From Chloroflexota bacterium (GTDB lineage: Bacteria; Chloroflexota; Dehalococcoidia; SZUA-161; SpSt-899), in the NCBI GenBank assembly GCA_018725425.1, contig QLUL01000097.1:1-5246 (forward strand): 5,246 bases of DNA, in the 5' to 3' direction. A model generated the notes under the pieces. It saw only the letters and a program-made list of their open reading frames with translations, had not been told where the DNA came from and made no database searches. Below, one piece after another: positions 1-4,684 of the stretch (its first letter is position 1; each line of letters opens with the position of its first letter). A program made the position numbers and the translations under genes.

Positions 1-83
1 AGCGATACCTGAGCGACGAACTGAAGGTGGTCAATGCCCATCTTCCGCGGCAACGCAAGCCCCTTTCTGATCTCCTCGACGAA
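1..83 (+). repeat. Direct repeat copy A (partner 1123-1205)
   Basis: The block is 77/83 identical to 1123-1205 in the same orientation, about 1.1 kb apart. The toxin-antitoxin cassette lies between the copies, so recombination between them could delete or duplicate it. The repeat may extend left beyond the window edge. Confidence 0.9.
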
Positions 84-89
84 TGGTGA
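1..89 (+). pseudogene. 3' remnant of a UPF0216 (DUF61) family gene, open at the window edge
   Basis: Reading from base 3, this stretch encodes RYLSDELKVVNAHLPRQRKP and a further eight residues ending DEW before TGA at 87-89. The first 27 codons (3-83) match codons 13-39 of the complete UPF0216 gene at 1089-1541, with only one amino-acid change (Asp for Glu). Bases 1-83 align without gaps to 1123-1205 with 6 mismatches, all at third codon positions. Similarity stops abruptly at base 84, where an AT-rich repeat begins and supplies the stop. The family's central and C-terminal parts (the DGG region, the LLLPMLIEV strand and the rest) are therefore missing, so this is most likely a truncated paralogue. 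Its 5' end lies outside the window. It could alternatively be a short expressed protein, but the conserved core would be absent. Confidence 0.75.
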
Positions 90-120
90 CTAGTAATAAG
101 TTCACTAATCACTAATCACC
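86..120. repeat. Imperfect inverted repeat with 7-bp tandem units after the truncated gene
   Basis: GTGACTAGT at 86-94 is complementary (8 of 9) to ACTAATCAC, which occurs at 104-112 and again at 111-119 because the unit ACTAATC is repeated in tandem (104-110, 111-117). The left arm contains the TGA stop of the truncated UPF0216 copy. The block starts about where similarity to the intact copy ends, suggesting the repeat marks the truncation junction. It has no T-run and is not a canonical terminator. Confidence 0.65.
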
Positions 121-126
121 AAAACG

Positions 127-145
127 GCCGCCAAGTGCAGGTGGC
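127..145. other. Small GC-rich hairpin
   Basis: GCCGCC (127-132) can pair with GGTGGC (140-145) with one G-U wobble across a 7-base loop. No T-run follows, so it is a weak terminator candidate for whatever reads in from the left. Apart from this hairpin and the promoter noted separately, the 180 bp from 90 to 269 show nothing recognisable. Confidence 0.3.
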
Positions 146-200
146 ATATCACCGTTGCAGCCGGTTATCTCTGTCGTTCCGCTTCCCAAAAAGGAAAAAC

Positions 201-229
201 TTGCAGTAAGAGACGCAACACAGTATAGT
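201..229 (+). promoter_or_regulatory. Probable sigma-70 type promoter of the toxin-antitoxin operon
   Basis: A TATAGT box (224-229, 5 of 6 matches to TATAAT) lies 17 bp downstream of TTGCAG (201-206), which keeps only the TTG of the -35 consensus. Transcription would start near 236, giving a leader of about 33 bases that contains the strong ribosome binding site. The call rests on spacing and position only. Confidence 0.45.
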
Positions 230-236
230 TACTATA
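224..236. promoter_or_regulatory. Palindrome over the -10 box, candidate operator
   Basis: TATAGT and ACTATA form a perfect 6-bp inverted repeat separated by a single T. The left arm coincides with the proposed -10 box. Antitoxins commonly bind palindromes at their own promoter, so this is a natural candidate for autoregulation by the DUF433 protein or the toxin-antitoxin complex. The function is inferred from position alone. Confidence 0.45.
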
Positions 237-255
237 AGGCAAGAAGAGATTCATC

Positions 256-264
256 AGGGGAGGT
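256..264 (+). promoter_or_regulatory. Strong ribosome binding site of the DUF433 gene
   Basis: AGGGGAGGT ends 5 bases before the ATG at 270 and fixes that start. The second gene of the pair has no comparable site and depends on the overlapping stop and start. Confidence 0.75.
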
Positions 265-269
265 GTGAA

Positions 270-506
270 ATGATACCGTTAACCAGAATTACCTTCGATC
301 CTGATATCATGGGAGGAAAGCCCTGTATTCGTGGCTTGCGCGTAACTGTAGGAACGATTGTCGGCCTTGTTGCCTCGGGACACACCAAAGAAGAAATTTT
401 GGAATTGTATCCCTATCTGGAAGCGAAAGACATTGACGAGGCACTCGCTTACGCTGCGTGGCGCGTCGAAGAAATTGACATTCCGCTCGTTTCGGCATCG
501 GCATGA
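270..506 (+). CDS. DUF433 domain protein, putative antitoxin
   Basis: This 78-residue protein has the DUF433 signature: the segment GGKPCIRGLRVTV (residues 15-27) followed by a helical region with a TKEEILELYPYL stretch (39-50) and DIDEALAYAAWR (54-65). The length is usual for the family, whose members carry a small helix-turn-helix-like fold. DUF433 genes are commonly found just upstream of DUF5615 or other PIN-like genes and are predicted to be antitoxins of type II systems: they would bind and neutralise the toxin and repress their own promoter. That context is present here, since the stop codon overlaps the next gene by 4 bp (ATGA). The start is supported by a strong Shine-Dalgarno sequence, and a palindrome over the upstream -10 box could be the operator. 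The family assignment is firm; the antitoxin role is inferred from pairing. Confidence 0.85.
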   Translation: MIPLTRITFDPDIMGGKPCIRGLRVTVGTIVGLVASGHTKEEILELYPYLEAKDIDEALAYAAWRVEEIDIPLVSASA

Positions 507-910
507 AGCTGTTGATAGACATGAATCTTTCCCCAAAGTGGGTGCCCGTACTGAAGGAAGCCGGCTTGATGGCGGTCCACTGGTCCAGTATTGGCAGGCC
601 AAACGCTTCAGATTATGAAATTTTGACATATGCCAAGTCTAATGGATATGTCATCTTCACGCATGATCTGGATTTTGGAACCATACTTGCTGCCACGAAA
701 GCGGATTGCCCAAGTGTAATTCAAATTCGTACCCAAGACGTAACTCCTGAATACCTCGGTCCGCTTGTAGTTTCAGGGCTTTACCAGTTTGAGAAGTACC
801 TCGAAGACGGTGCGATAGTCACTATTGACCCAAAAAAGTTACGAGCCCGCATTCTTCCTTTAGGGCATGGCTCAGGAATCCAGGGAGCAGAACAACCGCA
901 TTCACTCTGA
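503..910 (+). CDS. DUF5615 PIN-like domain protein, putative toxin (nuclease)
   Basis: This 135-residue protein starts inside the stop codon of the DUF433 gene (ATGA), with no Shine-Dalgarno sequence of its own, so it is probably translated by coupling. The N-terminal MKLLIDMNLSP and the later THDLDFG (residues 53-59) are hallmarks of the DUF5615 PIN-like fold. D6, D37, D55 and D57 are plausible acidic metal-binding residues of a Mg-dependent RNase-like site. The domain ends around RILPL at 116-120, as I remember for this subfamily. The remaining 15 residues (GHGSGIQGAEQPHSL) look like an extra tail, possibly from loss of the original stop. The likely role is the toxin partner of the DUF433 protein, cleaving RNA when free. 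Activity is not proven for most DUF5615 proteins, so this is family knowledge plus context. Confidence 0.83.
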   Translation: MKLLIDMNLSPKWVPVLKEAGLMAVHWSSIGRPNASDYEILTYAKSNGYVIFTHDLDFGTILAATKADCPSVIQIRTQDVTPEYLGPLVVSGLYQFEKYLEDGAIVTIDPKKLRARILPLGHGSGIQGAEQPHSL

Positions 911-965
911 CATCCAAAGCCGGAGCGTTTTTAGCATTTGCCATTTCGGTATAAAATTTTGCCTT

Positions 966-991
966 CACCAAGCCATCATTGGCTTTGGGTG
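966..991. other. Hairpin between toxin gene and UPF0216 gene
   Basis: CACCAAGCCA (966-975) and TGGCTTTGGGTG (980-991) can pair around a TCAT loop, with a perfect 6-bp core (AAGCCA/TGGCTT) and small bulges beyond it. No T-run follows on the plus strand. It could reduce read-through from the toxin gene or protect a 3' end, but it is not a standard intrinsic terminator. Confidence 0.35.
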
Positions 992-1015
992 CAGGTGACG
1001 ATAAAGTTCCTCAAA

Positions 1016-1084
1016 ATGAAGTTCGAGGAGAGGGAGCGGGAGGAGAAGTCGCGTCTCAAGCGAGTTAAGGTTCTCCTCCAGTGA
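1016..1084 (+). CDS. Possible 22-codon leader ORF, highly charged
   Basis: An ATG at 1016 opens a 22-codon frame that ends in TGA at 1082-1084, four bases before the UPF0216 start at 1089. The peptide is dense in Glu, Arg and Lys (it begins MKFEEREREEKSRLKR) and would form a charged helix. The frame stays open upstream to 935, including a possible GTG start at 995. No clear Shine-Dalgarno sequence precedes either start. Ribosomes ending here could reinitiate on the UPF0216 gene, which lacks a clear ribosome binding site. It may equally be the tail of a decayed gene or chance. I do not recognise the peptide. Confidence 0.3.
   Translation: MKFEEREREEKSRLKRVKVLLQ
1039..1079 (+). promoter_or_regulatory. 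Candidate leader RNA stem-loop before the UPF0216 gene
   Basis: GGAGGAGAA (1039-1047) is perfectly complementary to TTCTCCTCC (1071-1079), giving a 9-bp stem with a 23-base loop that contains a smaller TCGC/GCGA stem (1049-1052 with 1060-1063). A second purine block, GAGGAGA at 1025-1031, could compete for the same pyrimidine tract. The stem ends 9 bases before the ATG at 1089 and lies inside the possible leader ORF, so it could control access of ribosomes. Purine-rich sequence produces such pairings by chance fairly often. Confidence 0.35.
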
Positions 1085-1088
1085 GATC

Positions 1089-1541
1089 ATGCCAGAGGAA
1101 ATGCTCTACGAGAAGGTGCTCCAGCGATACCTGAGCGACGAGCTGAAGGTGGTCAATGCCCATCTGCCGCGGCAGCGCAAGCCCCTTTCCGAGCTCCTGG
1201 ACGAAGAATATCCTCAGGTAATCTGCAGCGATGGGGGTGTGCAGTCCTTCAAGAGAAAGGAACTGGCCTACCTCGCCGAGCTGCTGAATGAGGAGGAATG
1301 CCGGAGGTTACTGCTCCCCATGCTCATTGAGGTTCTCCCCGACCAGGGCGAGGCAATTGTGCTAAAGTCTGATGGTATTGAGGAGAAGGTCATCTCCCAT
1401 ATTCTGGAAATGCCCCTCACGAGGACGGAGAGAGGGATCAGGATATATCGTCCCCAGATCAGCGCGCTGCGCCAAGTGCTGAAGACAACGACGCAATACG
1501 TGTTCTCTGCGCCGGTAACCTGCGGAAGTTTAGAGTTTTGA
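1089..1541 (+). CDS. UPF0216 (DUF61) family protein
   Basis: This 150-residue protein matches my memory of the UPF0216/DUF61 family, uncharacterised proteins of about 130-150 residues known mostly from archaea. Visible family features are LKVVNAHLPRQRKPLSELLDEE (residues 19-40), the SDGGVQSFKRKELAYLAELL block that follows, and LLLPMLIEV further on. No catalytic motif or membrane segment is apparent and the biochemical role is unknown. The ATG at 1089 has no good Shine-Dalgarno sequence; an ATG four codons later (1101) is an alternative. The last residues (SLEF) are encoded by the AT-rich sequence that forms an inverted repeat with the end of ade, so the original C-terminus may have been a little shorter. 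A truncated second copy lies at 1-89. In a bacterial context, the gene suggests ancient or lateral exchange with archaea (inference). Confidence 0.7.
   Translation: MPEEMLYEKVLQRYLSDELKVVNAHLPRQRKPLSELLDEEYPQVICSDGGVQSFKRKELAYLAELLNEEECRRLLLPMLIEVLPDQGEAIVLKSDGIEEKVISHILEMPLTRTERGIRIYRPQISALRQVLKTTTQYVFSAPVTCGSLEF
1123..1205 (+). repeat. Direct repeat copy B (partner 1-83)
   Basis: This is the intact-gene copy of the direct repeat, covering codons 13-39 of the UPF0216 gene plus the end of codon 12. The six mismatches with copy A fall at third codon positions only. Confidence 0.9.
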
Positions 1542-1585
1542 GGAGGGGGAGGCATCAGAACTCAATACTCAATACTCAAAACTCT
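1532..1585. repeat. 11-bp inverted repeat joining the ends of two convergent genes
   Basis: AGAGTTTTGAG (1532-1542) is the exact reverse complement of CTCAAAACTCT (1575-1585), with 32 bases between. Each arm contains the stop codon of one gene: UPF0216 on the plus strand and ade on the minus strand, both ending with codons for Glu-Phe then TGA. The hairpin could act as a two-way 3'-end or weak terminator structure, although it is AT-rich and lacks a T-run in either direction. Confidence 0.6.
1560..1584. repeat. 7-bp tandem repeat, about 3.5 units
   Basis: ACTCAAT occurs at 1560-1566 and 1567-1573, followed by the variant ACTCAAA (1574-1580) and a partial ACTC. On the minus strand the array reads directly out of the last codons of ade and creates its TGA. 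The 7-bp period matches the ACTAATC pair at 104-117, though the units differ. Confidence 0.8.
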
Positions 1586-3288
1586 TTCGAGTCCAGGAGC
1601 TTAAAGGCCATAACATCCACCAATCCCAGGTCTGTCAACCTCAGTTCCGGGATCACCGGCAGCGCCAGGAAGGACAATGTGGCGAAGGGTGCTGCCAGTG
1701 TGCATCCTAAAGTGGCAGTGATGCCTTTCAGTTCCTCCAGCTTTTGAACCACCCTTTCCAGAGGTTCCTCGGAGAGGAGTCCGGCGATCGGCAAGGCGAG
1801 AGAGCCGAGTATCTGCCCCCCGTCAGCGATGGCGAGTCCGCCCTGAAGCCGCTCCAGTTCCCTGATCGCAGCAAGTATATCCCCGTCACTGGTTCCCACG
1901 GCGATGATGTTGTGAGAATCATGCGCCACCGAGGAGGCCAGCGCCCCCTTTTTAAGGCCAAAGCCATGGACCAATCCCCGGCCGATATTCCCCGTTGCCT
2001 TGTGCCTCTCCACCACCACCAGTTTAAGGAGGTCCCTTGCGATATCCGGTTGGATCAAACCATCTTCGATCTTGACCTCTGCCGCTATTCTCCTGGTGAT
2101 TATCTGGTCGGGAATGATCTCAATGACCGGGGCTGTTTCGCCTCTAGCTGGAAGACGCAGTGACCCTACGTCGAAAGGCTTGATATTGACGGTGTGAGTT
2201 AGTTCCACGTCGGTCACTGTGGGAATGGACATGACGAGACGGCCATCTTCGGCAACGAGCTTGCCGTCATAGAAAACCATATTCGCTTCGATGTCGGCCA
2301 GATCGTCGAGCACCACCAGATTTGCCCGGTATCCGGGGGCTATCGCCCCCAACCCCTGCAGCCGGAAGTATTCCACAGTATTGATGGTAGCCATCTGAAT
2401 GGCCCGGATGGGATCCAGTCCCCTGGTTATTGCCTTTCTTACCACGGCATCGACATCGCCGTCGCGCAGGAGATCGGCGCAACTGCGGTCATCTACCACA
2501 AACAGGCATCGTTTGAATGTCCGGTCGGTAACCAGCGGGAGCAAGGCATCCAGATTCTTCTCCGAGGAGCCCTCACGGATCATGAGGTACATGCCACCAT
2601 TCAACTTCTCCCTGGCCTCATCAATGGTGGTGCATTCGTGGTCGGAGAAGATACCTGCAGAGAGATAAGAATTCAGTTCCTTTCCCCTGAGCCCGGGGGC
2701 ATGACCATCAATAACCCTGCCCCGGAAAAGCCGTAGCTTGTCCCAGACACCAGGATCGCCCCCGATCACGCCGGGGAAATTCATCATCTCGCCAAGCCCG
2801 ATCATGTTCTTCAGATTCATGATTTCCTGCAGTTCTTCAGCATCCAGCCGGGCGCCGGCGGTCTCCAGATGAGTGGCCGGCACGCAGGAGGGGGCCATCC
2901 CGAATATGTCCATCGGGAGACACTCGGCATATTTCAGCATGTACTTAATCCCGGCCAGCCCACAGACATTGGCGATCTCGTGGAAGTCGGTGACGACGCT
3001 CAAGACCCCTCGGGGAACGACCGCGCGGGCATATTCAGCGGGGCTGAGCAGAGAGCTTTCCAGATGAATATGCCCGTCAATAAATCCCGGTATCAGGTGT
3101 TTCCCCCTGAGGTCTATGATCTCCTTGCCCTGCTGGTAGTTCCCCACTCCGGCGATCAGGTTCTGACAGATTGCTACATGTGCTTCCTCGATCCGAGCGG
3201 TGAAGGTATTCACAATCTGGGCATTTACCAGCAGCAGATCGGCGGGGGCATCTCCCCGAGCTATCGCTAGCAAATTTTGAATATCCAC
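1576..3288 (-). CDS. ade: Adenine deaminase
   Basis: This 570-residue cytoplasmic metalloenzyme of the amidohydrolase superfamily should convert adenine to hypoxanthine and ammonia (EC 3.5.4.2). The length is normal and the family motifs are in order: PGFIDGHIHLESS (67-79; H73 and H75 as metal ligands), TDFHEIANV (100-108), GLGEMMN (164-170; E167), DGHAPG (194-199), SDHECTT (215-221), DDRS (266-269), RAIQMATINTVEYF (295-308), LGAIAPGYRANLVVLDDL (313-330), then the C-terminal ERHKATGNIG, SSVAHDSHN (452-460) and GCTLAAPFATLSFLALPVIPEL. Two motifs differ from the versions I remember: F102 where Pro is common (DPHEIAN), and S269 where His is common (DDRH). The GTG start is fixed by AGGAGG seven bases upstream. 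It is the last gene of the minus-strand operon, 86 bp after hpt, whose enzyme uses its product. A 6-aminopurine-related substrate other than adenine cannot be excluded. Confidence 0.92.
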   Translation of the reverse strand: MDIQNLLAIARGDAPADLLLVNAQIVNTFTARIEEAHVAICQNLIAGVGNYQQGKEIIDLRGKHLIPGFIDGHIHLESSLLSPAEYARAVVPRGVLSVVTDFHEIANVCGLAGIKYMLKYAECLPMDIFGMAPSCVPATHLETAGARLDAEELQEIMNLKNMIGLGEMMNFPGVIGGDPGVWDKLRLFRGRVIDGHAPGLRGKELNSYLSAGIFSDHECTTIDEAREKLNGGMYLMIREGSSEKNLDALLPLVTDRTFKRCLFVVDDRSCADLLRDGDVDAVVRKAITRGLDPIRAIQMATINTVEYFRLQGLGAIAPGYRANLVVLDDLADIEANMVFYDGKLVAEDGRLVMSIPTVTDVELTHTVNIKPFDVGSLRLPARGETAPVIEIIPDQIITRRIAAEVKIEDGLIQPDIARDLLKLVVVERHKATGNIGRGLVHGFGLKKGALASSVAHDSHNIIAVGTSDGDILAAIRELERLQGGLAIADGGQILGSLALPIAGLLSEEPLERVVQKLEELKGITATLGCTLAAPFATLSFLALPVIPELRLTDLGLVDVMAFKLLDSKEF

Positions 3289-3374
3289 TCCTAATCCTCC
3301 TCTATTTCCATGGGTCGGAGATCAGCAGCTATTCCTCTTCCTACCCCCGATCCCTGACAACTGATCCCCGTGAA
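3289..3374 (-). other. hpt-ade spacer with short direct repeats
   Basis: The 86-bp gap holds GATCCC at 3349-3354 and again at 3363-3368, a 14-bp period, in a C-rich tract on the plus strand. Apart from the ade ribosome binding site I see no promoter or terminator, consistent with cotranscription of hpt and ade. Confidence 0.4.
3296..3301 (-). promoter_or_regulatory. Ribosome binding site of ade
   Basis: On the minus strand AGGAGG lies seven bases before the GTG at 3288-3286. It decides the start, since the first in-frame ATG is well inside the conserved protein. Confidence 0.75.
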
Positions 3375-3899
3375 CTATTCATCCTCCTCCAAATAGCATA
3401 TATCGGGTAAATAGCGGTACCGCTCATCGAAGTCGAGTCCATAGCCAACGACGAACCTATCGGGGATGGTAAATCCAGGGTAATCAATATGAACAGGGGT
3501 TTTTCTTCTCGATGGCTTATCCAGGAGGGCGCATAGTCGGAGGGAAGCTGGATTCCGCTGGCGGAGATAGTCGAGGATAAAACTGAGGCTGAGGCCGGTA
3601 TCCACGATGTCCTCAATAACCAGGACCTCTCGACCCTCTATCGGTGTTGTGAGGTCGTGGACCACCTCAATCTTCCCTGAGCTCTCCTTCCCCGACCCAT
3701 AGCTGGAGACCCGGATGAAGTCAACTTCCAGGGGTATGTCCAGCACACGTATTAAATCAGACAGGAATACAAAGCTGCCCTTGAGGATGCCGATGAGAAG
3801 GGGATTCTTATGGCGATAATCTTGCCTGATCTGCTCGGCGAGATCGGCGATCCTCGCGCTTATCTGCTGTCTGGTGATGAAGACCCTCGGATTTTCCAA
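3375..3899 (-). CDS. hpt: Hypoxanthine phosphoribosyltransferase
   Basis: This 174-residue cytoplasmic type I phosphoribosyltransferase should make IMP (and possibly GMP) from hypoxanthine (guanine) and PRPP. The length is typical of bacterial Hpt. Key parts are visible: LKGS (39-42), the pyrophosphate-binding loop; SSYG (65-68) in the flexible active-site loop; the PRPP-binding motif VLVIEDIVDTGLS (92-104) with its acidic pair E97-D98 and D100; K128 in LLDKPSRR for contact with the purine; and FVVGYGLDFDERYRYLPDI (149-167) at the C-terminus, which closes over the base. The start is a TTG at 3899 with TAGGAG four bases upstream, and no in-frame ATG lies near it. The gene sits 65 bp after the ABC permease and 86 bp before ade, whose product hypoxanthine is its substrate. 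Guanine preference cannot be judged from sequence here. Confidence 0.94.
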   Translation of the reverse strand: MENPRVFITRQQISARIADLAEQIRQDYRHKNPLLIGILKGSFVFLSDLIRVLDIPLEVDFIRVSSYGSGKESSGKIEVVHDLTTPIEGREVLVIEDIVDTGLSLSFILDYLRQRNPASLRLCALLDKPSRRKTPVHIDYPGFTIPDRFVVGYGLDFDERYRYLPDICYLEEDE

Positions 3900-3911
3900 T
3901 CAGCTCCTACC

Positions 3912-3944
3912 GATTTTGGCCAACGTCAGCAAATCCGGCCAATC
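3912..3944 (-). other. Stem-loop in the permease-hpt spacer
   Basis: TTGGCC (3916-3921) and GGCCAA (3937-3942) form a perfect 6-bp stem with a 15-base loop, extendable by three outer pairs across a two-base bulge. No T-run follows on the minus strand. It could be an RNA-processing or attenuating structure that sets different levels for the transporter and the salvage enzymes; this is speculation. Confidence 0.35.
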
Positions 3945-3964
3945 TCAAGAAATAGGGTAAGCGC

Positions 3965-4684
3965 TCAGAAAGAACGGCGCTCGCGCCTGGCGATGATCTT
4001 TAGATTAACTACCAGGAGAACAACGCTCACCGCAGCAAGGATGGCCATATCGGCGGCAATATCACCCAGTGAAGCGCCATAAACCGCCACCTGCTCAGTA
4101 GCCCGCAGGATGAAGTAAGTAGGGATAAACTTCAGCCAATCGGCCTCTACCCCGGGAATAAGGTGCAGGATAGCGGGCAGCATCAAGGGAAGCAGCAGCA
4201 ACCGCTGCTGTATCATCATTTGCATCATCGTCTTGGAGAAGTGGGAGAACAGCAGGCCAGTCAGTAAAGCGAAGAGGCTCCCGAATATCGTAATGACCAG
4301 CAATGGCAACATGTTGTCAAACCCGATATTGAGCCCTATTAGCAAAGCGCAGGTGATTAAGCTAAGGAGCAACCCCACCGCCATTTTAGCGGTGATAAGT
4401 TCCCATAGCCCTAGTGGGGTTAGCCGTAAGGCGGGCCAGGTATTGTTCTCCTTCTCGTAGATAAAAAGGGCGGCCAACAGCATCATGCCGATCGTTAGTA
4501 TTGTCAGGATCAGCCATATGGGGAGTAAAATTGGCCCCATCACGGCAAAGTCCGCCCCTATCAAATGGATTACCCAGCGCGCCACTGCCGCGGCAATAGG
4601 CGACCACAACAATAGCAGCAGGAATAAACCCTCGGTCCGGGCTGCCTTCAGGTCTTTATTGAAGATTACCAGAAATCTGCTCAT
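3965..4684 (-). CDS. ABC-2 type transporter permease
   Basis: This 239-residue integral membrane protein has about six hydrophobic segments, roughly residues 19-42, 48-75, 101-122, 125-147, 162-178 and 208-231. A short cytoplasmic N-terminus (FNKDLKAARTEG) precedes them and a basic tail (ARRERRSF) follows. The motif YEKENNTWPALRLTPLGLWELITAK after the second segment is typical of ABC-2 permeases, which pair with an ATPase as exporters. I chose the ATG at 4684 because GGAAGGAG lies eight bases upstream; a TTG at 4705 in the same frame would put that site inside the gene. The start lies 29 bp inside the 3' end of the ATPase gene, so the two are translationally coupled and surely form one transporter. 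The size and position after the ATPase loosely recall heme-exporter CcmB or fluoroquinolone/lipid exporters, but the substrate cannot be read from sequence. Confidence 0.85.
   Translation of the reverse strand: MSRFLVIFNKDLKAARTEGLFLLLLLWSPIAAAVARWVIHLIGADFAVMGPILLPIWLILTILTIGMMLLAALFIYEKENNTWPALRLTPLGLWELITAKMAVGLLLSLITCALLIGLNIGFDNMLPLLVITIFGSLFALLTGLLFSHFSKTMMQMMIQQRLLLLPLMLPAILHLIPGVEADWLKFIPTYFILRATEQVAVYGASLGDIAADMAILAAVSVVLLVVNLKIIARRERRSF

Noticed and set aside
86..120. CRISPR or minisatellite array
   Set aside because: Units are only 7 bp in two copies with no spacers; the array at 1560-1584 is likewise too short.
279..629. A 116-codon open frame on the minus strand
   Set aside because: It overlaps both toxin-antitoxin genes, whose families are clear, and has no recognisable content.
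911..1015. Intrinsic terminator or second promoter after the toxin gene
   Set aside because: The hairpin at 966-991 has no T-run, the TTTTT at 928-932 has no preceding GC-rich stem, and the TATAAA at 950-955 has no acceptable -35 box at the right distance.
1..1205. Insertion sequence or composite transposon bounded by the direct repeats
   Set aside because: No transposase, terminal inverted repeats or target-site duplications were seen; the repeats are coding sequence of a gene family.
1744..2163. A 139-codon open frame on the plus strand
   Set aside because: It lies wholly antisense to the strongly conserved C-terminal half of ade; its protein is low-complexity and resembles no family. It is a shadow.
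2869..3270. A 133-codon open frame on the plus strand
   Set aside because: It is antisense to the conserved N-terminal motifs of ade, with no ribosome binding site and no recognisable domain.
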